NCBI RefSeq assembly: GCF_000224145.3
Contig: NC_020177.2
Coordinates: forward strand, 3,365,649 to 3,429,648
Length of the DNA stretch: 64,000 nucleotides
From: Ciona intestinalis
Lineage: Eukaryota; Chordata; Ascidiacea; Phlebobranchia; Cionidae
Reading direction: 5' to 3'
The stretch's first letter is position 1, and each line of letters opens with the position of its first letter. A program made the translations under genes and the position numbers. The notes below the pieces were generated by a model. That model was not told where the DNA came from. It worked only from the letters and a program-made list of their open reading frames with translations, and did no database searches. Shown in pieces: positions 15,307 through 25,968 of the stretch.

Positions 15307-15331
15307 GCAGCAGAGACGCACCCTCTGCTGC
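15307..15331. repeat. Perfect 9-bp stem hairpin
   Basis: GCAGCAGAG at 15307-15315 is followed by a 7-base loop and its exact reverse complement CTCTGCTGC at 15323-15331. It lies 29 bases before a larger palindrome. Function unknown. Confidence 0.7.
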
Positions 15332-15360
15332 GTTTCAGTCTAATTAAAAGTGTTTTACAT

Positions 15361-15398
15361 CAGAGTCTGTATATAAACATGTTTATATACGGACTCTG
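15361..15398. mobile_element. 38-bp palindrome flanked by direct repeats (tiny fold-back element)
   Basis: Two 19-base arms, starting CAGAGTCTGTATATAAACA, pair with one mismatch and no loop. The unit is bracketed by TTTTACAT on both sides (15353-15360 and 15399-15406), which looks like an 8-bp target-site duplication. This suggests a minimal fold-back transposon remnant. No other copy was noticed in the window. Confidence 0.55.
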
Positions 15399-15773
15399 TT
15401 TTACATTATTAGTAGAATTGTGAGTAGTTATAGAGCAGGGGCTTGAACCCTTGCGAAATATTGCTATCATACAACCACCAATGGTATAGCGAAACGTCGA
15501 GCCCCGAGCATTTAACCTCTGGACAAGAGGTTGTTCAGAGGTCATTATACTTTATCGTTCAATAATCGCAACTCTGCAATATTACGAAACCTGGTACATT
15601 CGATTTAATAAAACCAAAAAAAGAGATTACTCCTTTTATCTCGTCCGGTGTAAACAATTTTAACATCAGGTTATAACTTTATTACTGCCAGTCTTAAAGC
15701 AGAGCGCTTTAATGTTCAGGTTTTAATACATTTTGTCTGATCAGCAAAAAATTATATAGGCTGGTCCGGTGGG

Positions 15774-15779
15774 TATAAA
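15774..15779 (+). promoter_or_regulatory. TATA box of alkylsulfatase A
   Basis: GTATAAAT in a stretch that is duplicated upstream of copy B (TATAAA at 20106-20111), including a shared TCATACGCATAAGT about 30 bases downstream. The conservation between copies and the spacing support a core promoter. Confidence 0.6.
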
Positions 15780-15889
15780 TTATCGGTGGTGTCCAATAAT
15801 CCGTATCATACGCATAAGTATCCCAAGAGAACAAAAGTTTAAGAATAGAATTTTAAAACTGCAGGCAACAAACATTAAAGAAAACATAT

Positions 15890-16113
15890 GGTACTGTTGT
15901 GTAAGGAGGTTACTATTAGCTTAATATGGCGTATTTCCAAATCGCGTTTTAACAACCAACAACCAATTTGGCCGTAAAGATACAGTTATGTAGTTCAGTT
16001 AATATGTCTTGTTTTTGTTACTAAATAGGGTCGTGGTTAGTTGTTAAAAAACCTTTTGGAAATATGGGATATAGATACTACCGGTATCCCATCTTACCCC
16101 ACACTACTATATA
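15890..16113 (+). mobile_element. MITE inserted in the 5' leader of alkylsulfatase A
   Basis: Ends in CCCATCTTACCCCACACTAC, the usual right end of the palindromic family, with the interior GTTGTTAAAAAACCTTTTGGAA. Copy B has no counterpart: there the leader runs directly from the TATA region to the start codon. The insertion therefore followed the duplication, or was lost from B. Confidence 0.6.
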
Positions 16114-16177
16114 CGTATCAATTTGCTAGATAACTGTATATGTCATACGCATTTTAACAGGTGCTAGGGAAACCGAG

Positions 16178-19040
16178 ATGGGGTTACTTAGCTTTTCAGT
16201 TATTTTGTTACTTGCCGGTACAACTGTTGTTAGAGCACAGTGGACAAACGAAAGAAACTTAACCGTGGTAGAAGCTAACCAGTACTTGGACAACCACACA
16301 CAATTGTTCAAACCAGCAAGAATTATTAACGTTGGAGATGGAATTTACTGCGCATTTGGATACAGTCTTTCAAATATGATAATGGTTGAAGGTAAGATGT
16401 CAAATATAAAGTAGAGTGGGGAAAGATAGGACACCTGTTCATTTATTCTCTCGTCTCATTTGGTAGTAAACAAGAACATTCAAAGAATTATAAAACCGCA
16501 TCCCTATACGACTCCCACAGACCGCTGTTAATTGTTTAAAACTTTATCACGACATTCGGGTATATTATTTGCTAAAGGTGTCCCGTCTACACCCACCCTT
16601 TACGTACGATATCCTACCCATGAGTTTTGTGACACAGATTTGTGTGAATAATGTTCTAACGCAGGAACTACTGGTATCTTGATCATCGACACATTAGAGT
16701 CCTCGGATTGGGCCACTTTTGTTTATAAAGAATTTCGAAAAATTACAAGCAAGCCTCTTATGGGAATAATCGTGACGCATTTACATTCAGGTAAAGGTTT
16801 CAAACCGTTGAAACAGGCATTGAAATATATTAATACGAACTTTATTTTTGAAGACCATTTTCAAGGAAATAATCCGTTACTGGAAGATGCAAAAAACAAC
16901 GGTTGGTCGGTAAACGTCTACGCGCACAGTTCAACAGCAAGGCTGGTTGCAGAAAACGGTAAGACAGATTTTTTTAAGATATAGAATACTGTGGGTTGAG
17001 TCGGGTCACCTTTAGCGCATAGTATCTAAATATCGTGATCGGGTTTTAAACAGTTATCTCTATGGGAGTCTTTAAAATAGTAATACATGGAATGTTCTTT
17101 TTTACCAGAAAATGGGACGGGAAGTGACAAGAAAGAGTGTCCTAATTTTCCTATCCTACTATACATATCTCTTTTCCTTATGTTTAACCTATTTTATACA
17201 TCCGTATTTTTGTTTACAGAAAATTCATATTTTTGTTTGCGTTTTAAAATCCTATTCCTATACTTGTTCCGTTACTTCTAAGGTGGCCTGAATATTTGTC
17301 AAAAAGGGTAACTTAGTTTACACTTTCTCTACTGGCATTTTAGAATTTACACTGCCAATACGTGGGCTAAGGTCGGCGCGACAATTTGGTGGAATTCTCT
17401 CTGCAGACCAAGAAAAGACAAACGACGGTCATGACCAAGAAAAGACAAACGACGGTATTGGTATAGATTACAAACCAAGTTCGAAGTTGGTACTGGAACC
17501 TCTCAAAGTCACGCATACTTACGATGAAAGAGCAACGTTTACCGTTGCGGGTAAGTTGTGTTTTATTTTGCTGTTTCTCTTTTTTAATGTAGGCTATTCT
17601 TTGATATCGTTTTTAAAGAGATAGAGAAAAATGTTAATATGTTATGAATTGTAAACTTACACTAAGCTTGTCGTGTAGCTTAAAAATGTATGTTTCGTAA
17701 ATTTGGACAAACTTTAATCACGTAGTATATAAGTAGTGTAAGAAGATAATATTGATCAGATAATATTTAATAAAAGGATATTTCAATTATGTTTTTTATA
17801 GCAGAAAATAAATCTTTTGTAATCCGCAGGAATAACTTTTGATTTGATTCACACACCTGGTGAAACGGAAGATCAAACGACCGTCTGGATTCCGAGCAAA
17901 CGAGCAGTGTTTCCGGGTGATAATATCTATCAAGCTTTCCCAAATCTGTATGCGATTCGAGGCTCGCCGTATCGGAATGTGAAACACTGGTATGAAAGCC
18001 TGGACATTACGAGGAACTTGGGCGCAGACTATATGGTTCCTTCGCATACATTACCTGTGCTTGGAAAGGAGAACGTATTTAATATCCTGACTAGTTATAG
18101 GGACGCTGTTAAATTCGTTTACGACCAAACCTTTCGCTACATGAACCTCTTTTATGAACCTGATGAAATAGTTGAGAAAGTTCGCCTGCCACAAAGTTTG
18201 GAGAAGCATCCGTATTTGCTCGAGTTCTACGGTTCCTTGGATTGGTCTGTTCGTAGTGTGTATAATGGTCATCTTGGTTGGTTTGACGCCGATCCAGCCA
18301 ACTTAAATCCACTTACCAAAAAACAACGCGCTGAGAGACTAACATCTATTATTTCAATTGCCACCATGCTTGAAGAGGCAAGAAAGAGTTTAGATTTGTC
18401 AAAGGAAAACTTACAGAGCACGGGCTCTCACATAAATAACGAACTACAGTGGGCATTGGAACTTTCTAAAATGGTTTTAGACACAAATCCAAGTAATTCT
18501 ATCGAACTTGAAAGTGCAACACTAATCTATCGAGAAGCTTTAAGGGCAAGGGCCTCGTCTACTTTAAGCGCTGTTGGCAGAAACTACTATTTGTCATGTG
18601 CTACAGAATCCGAACGTGGTATAAAAAGGATAAGTCCCAGTAATACATTAAGATACATATTCCGTGAAATCCGGTCGGAAGTTGGCGTAATGATGGAATA
18701 TCCTCTACGTTTTAAGGCGGAATTCTGCGACGATAAACAACCCATGAGCTTTTTGTTCAACTTCACAGATAGTGGCAACGTGTATAAATACACAATTCGC
18801 AACTGTGTTGTGGATTTGGAAATAAACCCAAACCAACAAGGTGCATATTTCGACTTGAAGGCGACAATGGAGTTTGCTCTCTGGCGCGATATAGTGGTTG
18901 GAGACACATACATCTTCTCTCTTGGCGCCCAAGTTAAAATGAAATTAGAAGGACAAGGCCCTCGGTGGAAAAACGTGATTTATCTTTATAAAATCCTACA
19001 TTTAATGGATCGCAGTGGTTTTCTAAACAATGCTTGGTAA
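16178..19040 (+). CDS. Secreted MBL-fold alkylsulfatase (copy A)
   Basis: A 620-residue enzyme of the linear alkylsulfatase family (bacterial SdsA1/YjcS, yeast Bds1), zinc hydrolases that remove sulfate from alkyl sulfates. Exons: 16178-16391, 16665-16790, 16854-16958, 17344-17550, 17830-19040; phases agree. Residues 1-20 form a signal peptide (LLSFSVILLLAGTTVVRA). The MBL domain has GYSLSNMIMVEG, TGILIIDTLES and the metal motif H110-L-H112-S-D114-H115, completed across a 63-base intron. Later family motifs are HTPGETED, PGDN where bacterial enzymes usually have AEN, GADYMVPSHTLPVLG and YNGHLGWFDADPANLNPL. The C-terminus resembles the SCP2-like domain of the family. Exon 4 contains a direct repeat of DQEKTNDG absent from copy B. 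Likely secreted; substrate unknown. Confidence 0.87.
16410..16602 (+). mobile_element. MITE copy in sulfatase A intron 1
   Basis: Starts GTAGAGTGGGGAAAGATAGG and ends GGTGTCCCGTCTACACCCAC. The interior TTTGGTAGTAAACAAGAACA and TTGTTTAAAAC are diagnostic. Its position in intron 1 parallels the copy in sulfatase B, but orientation differs: here the TTTGGTAGTAAAC segment comes first, in B the GATCGTGTTTTAAAC segment does. Confidence 0.8.
16986..17164 (+). mobile_element. MITE copy in sulfatase A intron 3
   Basis: Begins TACTGTGGGTTGAGTCGGG and ends TTTTCCTATCCTACTATAC, with AGCGCATAGTATCTAAATAT and TTTTAAACAGTT inside. A diverged copy. Sulfatase B intron 3 keeps only part of it, at 21600-21700. 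Confidence 0.65.
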
Positions 19041-19439
19041 CATCATAATATGATTAAGATGTATATATTATTTACTTTAATTATTCAATAGTAGTGTCGA
19101 GTATGATAGATACTGTTAGCACATAATATCCCATGTTTCCTTATCTTGTTTTAACAATTAACAGCGCAATTTTAAAGTCGTGATGATACGGTTATAATTA
19201 ATTCTGTAAATACTTATCATTCGCTACCAAATGAACAATAAAAGGAAATAAAATCATGAATCTTCTTTTTCCAGTCTACCACAAGCAAACTTTTATGGAT
19301 GTTATTTGGTTGAAACAAAATAACTAATTGTTAGTCACTACACCAATACAAACAAAATTATTTTAGTTATACAAGTACTGTATATGTACATAGGCGTCAG
19401 TGGCACATTTTGCTTGCTTAGGATTTATTTTCTGCTTAT

Positions 19440-19780
19440 TTTCAAGCACCTGCAGGTTAAATAATCAAGGGGCAATCGCTGTTATGACGCAAATGTTCAA
19501 CGTGTGAATTGCTATTATGTCGTAATCAATTAATTGCCAGGTCGAACAATCGCTATATAATGATACAATTAATCCACGTGTGAATCCCTACTATTTCGTA
19601 ATAACCATGCTGCTTGGCTAAGAAAACATCATAAATATACAGCAGTGCTACTTCTGAAACATATTTAGTTTTTTTTTACTCTAGCCTGTTACCCTGTTTA
19701 ATTGCCAAATTATATTTATTTCACATGCAACTTTGAGAAAGGCAGTTCCAAGTTTGTGTTGCGAATTCCCGCCAAAAAAT
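19440..19780 (+). repeat. Dispersed repeat, copy 2
   Basis: Counterpart of 2221-2480, with CACCTGCAGGTTAAATAATC, CATGCTGCTTGGCTAAGAAA, CAGCAGTGCTACTTCTG and AAGTTTGTGTTGCGAATTCC in the same order. The first half carries an extra internal repetition of the TGTGAAT/TATTATG phrase. Confidence 0.6.
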
Positions 19781-19839
19781 ACGTATGCATGCGGTTTCCA
19801 ATTTCGCTTTCTAAAATTAGTTGTTCACGAGCCTGCAGT

Positions 19840-19930
19840 AGTTTAGGTGGCACGAGCCACTGTACTAAGCGTATGATACGAAACACCCGTGTTATAACTG
19901 TTGTCGTTTCGCGGTCACGCGGAGATCAAG
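19840..19930 (-). mobile_element. SINE end fragment
   Basis: Carries CGTATGATACGAAACACCCG, TGTTATAACTGTTGTCG and CGGTCACGCG, the distal end of the tRNA-derived SINE family. The tRNA-like part is absent. Confidence 0.5.
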
Positions 19931-20105
19931 CATGTTAGATCTAATTAAACTATTAAAGAAATTACTCCTTTTATCTCGTCCGGTGTAAACACTTTAACAT
20001 CAGGTAATAACTTTATTACTGCGAGTCTTAAAGCAGAACCTTTTAATATTCAGGTTTTAATGCATTTTGTCTGCTCAGCAAAAATTTATAGGCTGTTCTT
20101 GCCAG

Positions 20106-20111
20106 TATAAA
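20106..20111 (+). promoter_or_regulatory. TATA box of alkylsulfatase B
   Basis: AGTATAAATC lies 105-110 bases before the start codon of copy B and corresponds to 15774-15779 of copy A. Upstream flanks of both copies share TTACTCCTTTTATCTCGTCC, GGTGTAAACA and TTTATTACTG. Confidence 0.6.
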
Positions 20112-20215
20112 TCTCGTATATTCAGTAATGTGTTTCATACGCATAAGTTGTTAAGACAACAGCATCATTTTGGTTTTAGAATTCTAAAAGTACACTACAG
20201 GCTGACCAAACCGCG

Positions 20216-23200
20216 ATGGAGTTACTCAGCTTTTCAGTTATTCTGTTACTTGCCAGTACAAATACTGCTGTTGGAGCACAGGGTACAAATCAAAGCCCAA
20301 CTGTGACAGAAGCTAACCAGAACTTGGATAACCGCACAGAACTGGCTAAAGCAGCAAGAATTATTAACGTTGGAGATGGAATTTACTGCGCAAATGGATA
20401 CAGTCTTTCAAATATGATAATGATTGAAGGTAAGATATCAAATATATAGTACTGTGGGGGAAGATGGGACACTTTTAGCACAAAATATATAAATATCCTG
20501 ATCGTGTTTTAAACAATTAACAACGGTCTATGAAAGTCGCGAGGACAAGGTTTTATAATTCTTTGAATGTTCTTTGTTTACTACCAAAACGTACGAGAAA
20601 ATAGAATAAAAAGGTGCCCCATCTTCTCCCATCCTACTATACTACTTTATACGCTACGGAACAGCAATTTGGTCTGTATTATCACTCCTAAGTTATATGT
20701 GTATATACAGTTTATTTATAGTTCAGGTATAAAGCGACAATAGTACGTATTCAAATAACCAATTGCAATTACAAAAAATTACTAATAGACTAAACCCAAA
20801 ATTTCTGAGGTTACCAACCTCGGTCACGATCACGGATTCAATTTATTCAAATGGAATCAAGAATTAGCGCCAGTACATATACTAAATGGACTGTCACTGT
20901 GAATAACAAACATATAGGTATACAACACTAAATCCCTGCGATTAAACTGGATTAACCATGTTCCATAAATGCTGTACTAACTGAAAACAGCTACATTGAA
21001 CTTAGCGTTGCAGTTAACAAACGGAAATGGAAATGGAATAATGCCGGTTTTGTAACGCATGGTGGTTTTGGAATACACTGAAGCATAGATATCGCATAAC
21101 ACAATTAAGGGGATTAATAACTGTAGCAATTATAAAACAGCATCTTCACGACTCCTATAGACCGCTGTTACTTGTCTACCCCGCTCTACTACACCCTACC
21201 CATGAGTATTGTCATACAGATTTATGTGAATAATGTTCTAACGCAGGAACTACTGGTATCTTGATCATCGATACATTGGAGTCCTCGGAGTGGGCCACTT
21301 TTGTTTATAAAGAATTTCGAAAAATTACAAGCAAGCCTCTTATGGGAATAGTCGTGACGCATTTCCATTCAGGTATAAATTGTAAAGGCTTTAAACCGTG
21401 GCGTTGAAACAGATATTGAAATATATTAATGCAAACTTTATTTTTAAAGACCATTTTCAAGGGAATATTCCGTTACTGGAAGATGCAAAAAACAACGGTT
21501 GGTCGGTAAACGTCTACGCGCATAGTTCAACAGCAAGGCTGGTTGCAGAAAACGGTGAGACAATTTCGCAACGTAGTTTCTTTTAACATATATATATATT
21601 ATATAGTACTGTGAGAACATATAGCACATATAGTATCTAAATATCTTGATCAAGTTTTAAACAATTACCAACGATTTATATTCCATCATATGGAAATAAA
21701 ATGGGCAATTCAGTTTACACTTTCTCTACTTGCATTTTAGAATTTACACAACCAATACGTACGCTAAGGTCGGCGCGACAATTTGGTGGAATTCTCTCTG
21801 AGCAGGAAAACGCAAACGGCAGTGTTAATATTGATTACAAACCAAGTTCGAAGTTGGTACTGGAACCTCTAAAAGTCACGCATACTTACGATGAAAGAGC
21901 AACGTTTACCGTTGCGGGTATGTATGTACATATTGTGTTTCATTTTGCTGTTTCCCCTTTTTTGTGTTTTATTCTGCCGTTTCCCCACTCTTCGTTTTTT
22001 GAATATNNNNNNNNNNNNNNNNNNNNNNNNNNNNNNNNNNNNNNNNNNNNNNNNNNGTAATCCGCAGGAATAACCTTTGATTTGATTCACACACCTGGTG
22101 AAACGGAAGATCAAACGACCGTCTGGATTCCGAGCAAACGAGCAGTGTTTCCTGGTGATAATATCTATCAAGCTTTCCCAAATCTGTATACGATTCGAGG
22201 CGCACCGTATCGGAATGTGAAACACTGGTATGAAAGCCTGGACATTACGAGGAACTTGGGCGCAGACTATATGATTCCTTCGCATACATTACCTGTGCTT
22301 GGAAAGGAGGACGTATTTAATATCCTGACTAGTTATAGGGACGCTGTTAAATTCGTTTACGACCAAACCTTTCGCTACATGAACCTCTTTTATGAACCTG
22401 ATGAAATAGTTGAGAAAGTTCGCCTGCCACAAAGTTTGGAGAAGCATCCATATTTGTTCCAGTATTACGGTTCCCTGGATTGGTCTATTCGTGGTGTGTA
22501 TAATGGTCATCTCGGTTGGTTTGACGCCGATCCAGCCAACTTAAATCCACTTACCAAAAAACAACGCGCTGAGAGACTAACATCTATTATTTCAACTGCC
22601 ACCATGCTTAAAGAGGCAAGAAAGAGTTTAGATTTGTCAAAGGAAAACTTACAGAGCACGGGCTCTCACTTAATTAACGAATTACAGTGGGCATTAGAGC
22701 TTTCCAAAATGGCTTTAGACGCAAATCCAAGTAATTCTATCGAACTTGAAAGCGCAACTCTAATCTACCAAGAAGCGTTAAAGGCAAGGGCAACGTCTAC
22801 TGTAAGCGGTGTTGGCAGAAACTACTACTTGTCATGTGCTACAGAATCCGAACGTGGTATAAAAAGGATAAGTCCCCGTAATAGCGAAAGATACATATTT
22901 CGTGAAATCCGGTCGGAAGTTGGCGTAATGATGGAATATCCTCTACGTTTTAAGGCGGAATTCTGCGACGATAAACAACCCATGGGCTTTTTGTTCAACT
23001 TCACAGATAGTGGCAACGTGTATAAATACACAATTCGCAACTGTGTTGTGGATTTGGAGATAAACCCAAACCAACAAGGTGCATATTTCGACTTGAAGGC
23101 GACGATGGAATTTGCTCTCTGGCGCGACATAGTGGTTGGGGATACGTACATCTTATCTCTTGACGACACGGCTGATATGAAATTAGAAGGACAAGGCTCT

Positions 23201-23275
23201 CGATGGGAAAACATGCTTTATCTTGATAAAATCCTACATTTAATGGATCGCAGTGGTTTTCTGGACAATGCCTGA
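20216..23275 (+). CDS. Secreted MBL-fold alkylsulfatase (copy B)
   Basis: A 609-residue paralogue of copy A with the same five-exon structure: 20216-20429, 21247-21372, 21450-21554, 21741-21917, 22068-23275; phases agree. The signal peptide is LLSFSVILLLASTNTAVGA. The metal motif is HFHSDH, again completed across a short intron (21373-21449, 77 bases, not a multiple of three). The later motifs match copy A: HTPGETED, FPGDNIYQAFPNLY, GADYMIPSHTLPVLG, YNGHLGWFDADPANLNPL. Exon 4 is 30 bases shorter, mainly because it lacks the DQEKTNDG repeat. Exons are far better conserved with copy A than introns, which suggests that both proteins are under selection. A 50-N assembly gap lies in intron 4 and does not touch an exon. 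Tandem duplicate, same strand, start codons about 4.0 kb apart. Confidence 0.87.
20445..20643 (-). mobile_element. MITE copy in sulfatase B intron 1, well preserved
   Basis: About 199 bases bounded by TAGTACTGTGGGGGAAGATG and AAGGTGCCCCATCTTCTCCC, with the full family interior (ATCCTGATCGTGTTTTAAAC, AACAACGGTCTATGAAAGTC, TTGAATGTTCTTTGTTTACT). Ends are inverted repeats of about 30 bases with mismatches. Confidence 0.85.
21124..21198 (+). mobile_element. MITE half-copy in sulfatase B intron 1
   Basis: TATAAAACAGCATCTTCACG, ACTCCTATAGACCGCTGTTA and a right end CTACCCCGCTCTACTAC. Only part of the element remains. Confidence 0.5.
22007..22056. other. Assembly gap (50 N)
   Basis: Exactly 50 N, so the true length may differ. 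It falls inside intron 4 of sulfatase B, just before the acceptor at 22067. The coding sequence is unaffected. Confidence 0.95.
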
Positions 23276-23970
23276 TAATATTTCTAATTTTGATTAAGAT
23301 GTATATATTATTTACTTTAATTATTCAATAGTAGTGTCAAGTATAATAGATGCCATTTGAACACAATATCCTATAAGTAACAGAATCCTGTTTTTACAAT
23401 TAACAACGCTATATTTTCGAGTCGTGATGATACGAATAAATGTAATTCTATAATATTTTTTGTTTAACATATCATTGTTACTCGTAAGCTGACAGGAGGT
23501 GTATGAAGCAGAACGCTTTTGTTATTATTATAACAATTATCGTTTTTCGACTACACGAAAATGATGCAAGTTACATTCAATGTATTAGGCTTTTCACACC
23601 ACGTAACGCGGTTTAATGATGTTACTATTGTGACCGTGCTGTGTGTGTCTTTTGTCAAGACACATAGTGATCATGTCTCCAACCTAGTGGTCCTCTATCA
23701 CCCAGATTTGATGAATGTGTTTCTGGTGGGGAATCTCCGATTGTCGACATGTTTCAATGTGCCGAGATTCCCGGAAAAAATCGGAAGAGCACTTCCAGGT
23801 TCCCTGCACAGTTCCCACGGTTTGGAAAACCGTAGATATCAAGATAGATATAACTGCTTAGTGGTCTTTATTGATTTTGGATGATTGAATAAAAGACAAC
23901 CGACAAAGAAATGATTTTACATGTTGACTACTGAAGATATTTTTTGTAAAACGTATAAGAAGTATCACGT

Positions 23971-24128
23971 ATTACATGGAGAAGACATATAGGTTGACAA
24001 GTTGTACATATTTGGTATTTTGCTGACTAGATTTAATGAATGTAATAGTATTACATGGAGAAGACATATAGGTTGACAAGTTGTACATATTTAGTATTTT
24101 GCTGACTAGATTTAATGAATGTAATAGT
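23971..24128. repeat. Tandem duplication, two 79-bp units
   Basis: Units 23971-24049 and 24050-24128 start ATTACATGGAGAAGACATAT. By eye they differ at one base (TTTGGTATTT versus TTTAGTATTT), so the duplication is recent. Non-coding. Confidence 0.85.
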
Positions 24129-24295
24129 CACATTGTAACTGTCACATGCGTGTAGTTGACTCCTAATCTGGTATACAAGTTCAAATGGTAGGTTATAAGT
24201 CCCAGCGTGTAAATAGAGACCGTCCACAAAAATACCAAACGTGTTTCTTGTTTTGTCCATGCTTCGTCAATGTTCTGTCTATGTTTTGTCAATAT

Positions 24296-24416
24296 ATCTT
24301 CACGACTCCCATATAGACCGTTGTTAATTGTTAAAACACTGTTAATTGTTTAAAAATCAGGATGTTAAAGTATTTTGTGCTAAATGTGTCCCATCTGACC
24401 CGACTGTACTATATCA
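24296..24416 (+). mobile_element. MITE half-copy
   Basis: Has TCTTCACGACTCCCATATAG, a doubled TGTTAATTGTTAAAACACTG segment, and the end GTGTCCCATCTGACCCGACT. The left half is missing. Confidence 0.65.
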
Positions 24417-25962
24417 CTCTTCGGCATTGAACCCAATGTGAGACTCCATTAAGCCACATTGTGAGACTATTGCAACATGTAAAGAGACATACTTCTACAC
24501 CGAACTATATAATAAGTGGAAGAATAATCGGCCTGAGTTGCTCGCTTTGTGGCGGCAAAGGGCAAGAGATAAAATAGACCGAACCATTCGAGAAAACAGT
24601 AACGATTATAAAAGGAACAATTCATTGAATACATCTGTCAATCGAACAGTGGTTGATCCATTTTTAACTCTAACATCATCGTCCGCCCGCCCAAAATCCC
24701 ACTGTTGTCTAGCGTCTGCTGGTAGAACAATACATTTAATTCCATTTTCCGCGGCGCCAGCGAAGACCACCACTAATCGGGGAGTTATTTTTAATTCGCC
24801 ATACGACGCACCTCAGCCGTTACCAGGTTGATCGATAACAGCAAATTACTCGTGCAGTTTTTCTTTGTGTAACTCCGCCAATCAAGGAACGGAGGGAGCG
24901 CCATAACACTAATTGTACGAAGCGTTTCCGCAAAAGCAGGGGTCGCGCGTGGGTCTCGGGGCGAGTAAGGGTCCGAATCCCTACAGTGTCGCGGGTCCGG
25001 AACTCCAAAGCATCCTGTTGCGCTACAAAACAATTTAACTGATGCGGCAGCCTTGACGTTCAAGCTGTCAACCATAGACCGACGCACGCCCATCTAGTCG
25101 AATCGAAAGCGAAATATTTCAAGGCTGATTTCGCTTTAATGGCCACGCCTCGTTCGCAATTGGAACACCGGCTAAGCGAGCGATCTCTTAAATGGCGTGT
25201 ATACGCCCAGCCCTCTTACGTTACGTCATGATTTCAAAACTACTGCTAATAGACAACTTTGATCAGCTACTTATACAGGCCGACCTGTCAATCCGTTTTA
25301 ACAGGCAATAGATCCTCCTAGTGCAGTTTAGTAATGCCTTGTCACATTCCCTAAACTGTTTGGTACAAGCGTTTAACTCTGCTGAAAACTGTCAACTCGA
25401 AACAGAATTCCCATAACAAATACTGTTTAAACTGAGGCGTGATTTATATTCTGCCCATTTCCCTAAAAGTGCTTCAATAAAATCAAACGAAAGGCACCGA
25501 CATGTTGCTACAAATTTAACAACACGAACACGGCCAACTAAATATTAAGTCTTAAGAAAAATTCCAAAAAGTTTACCTCGTCTGGTATGTTAAAAGCTGA
25601 TTGAAACTATTATCTGCCGATTACATTTGGGGTGCGGTTTTGTTTTCAAAACACAAAACGTTACTTAGCTGAATAACATCGGAGCCCTTCCAAAACTGTG
25701 ATTATACATCAAAGAAACTTCCCCTGATTTCAAATATATTTAAGTAAAAGCTACTTTCTGTGGGAAAATGGTAACAGAGTTAGAAAAATTTAAATTATTA
25801 GCAAAAAATACTAACGGTACCAATTACACCTTGCTCACCAAGTTTAAACAGAAAATGTACCGATATTTTACGGTTTAGATAAACAAATTCATTGCCTGGG
25901 TATCGACATTGCCCGTTTTTAATGTAGGCTACAGTGTTGTACTTGAGACATTGGCGGGGCCC

Positions 25963-25968
25963 TATAAA
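25963..25968 (+). promoter_or_regulatory. Candidate TATA box of the Wnt gene
   Basis: CCTATAAAGT lies 93-98 bases upstream of the candidate Wnt start codon at 26061, a spacing that allows a short leader. The support is spacing and sequence only. Confidence 0.35.

Larger units (their letters stand above)
14362..15773. other. Intergenic DNA between ORAI and the sulfatase cluster
   Basis: Divergent upstream region of ORAI (minus) and alkylsulfatase A (plus). It contains two strong hairpins (15307-15331 and 15361-15398) and the left end of the duplicated block from about 15610. No exon was recognised. Confidence 0.5.
19041..20105. other. Spacer between the two sulfatase copies
   Basis: Contains the 3' flank of copy A (also duplicated after copy B, sharing GATTAAGATGTATATATTAT), a degraded MITE at 19090-19262, the dispersed repeat at 19440-19780, a SINE end at 19840-19930, and from about 19950 the duplicated promoter block of copy B. 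No gene is seen. Confidence 0.6.

Noticed and set aside
15411-15545. tRNA-like GGGGCTTGAACCC
   Set aside because: The B-box-like phrase is present, but I could not fold a full tRNA or match the SINE head of the other copies; left unassigned.
16791-16853. Reading through the 63-base segment as coding in sulfatase A
   Set aside because: It removes the HxHxDH motif and has GT..AG borders; copy B has a 77-base out-of-frame segment at the same place. Treated as an intron, with possible retention noted.
24955-25015. GGTCCGAATCC resembling a tRNA T-loop
   Set aside because: No acceptor stem, D-arm or anticodon arm could be paired around it, and no A-box precedes at the right distance.
24538-25093. 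Overlapping open frames on both strands
   Set aside because: No family motif, no splice structure linking them, and overlap on opposite strands in a GC-richer stretch where chance open frames are longer.
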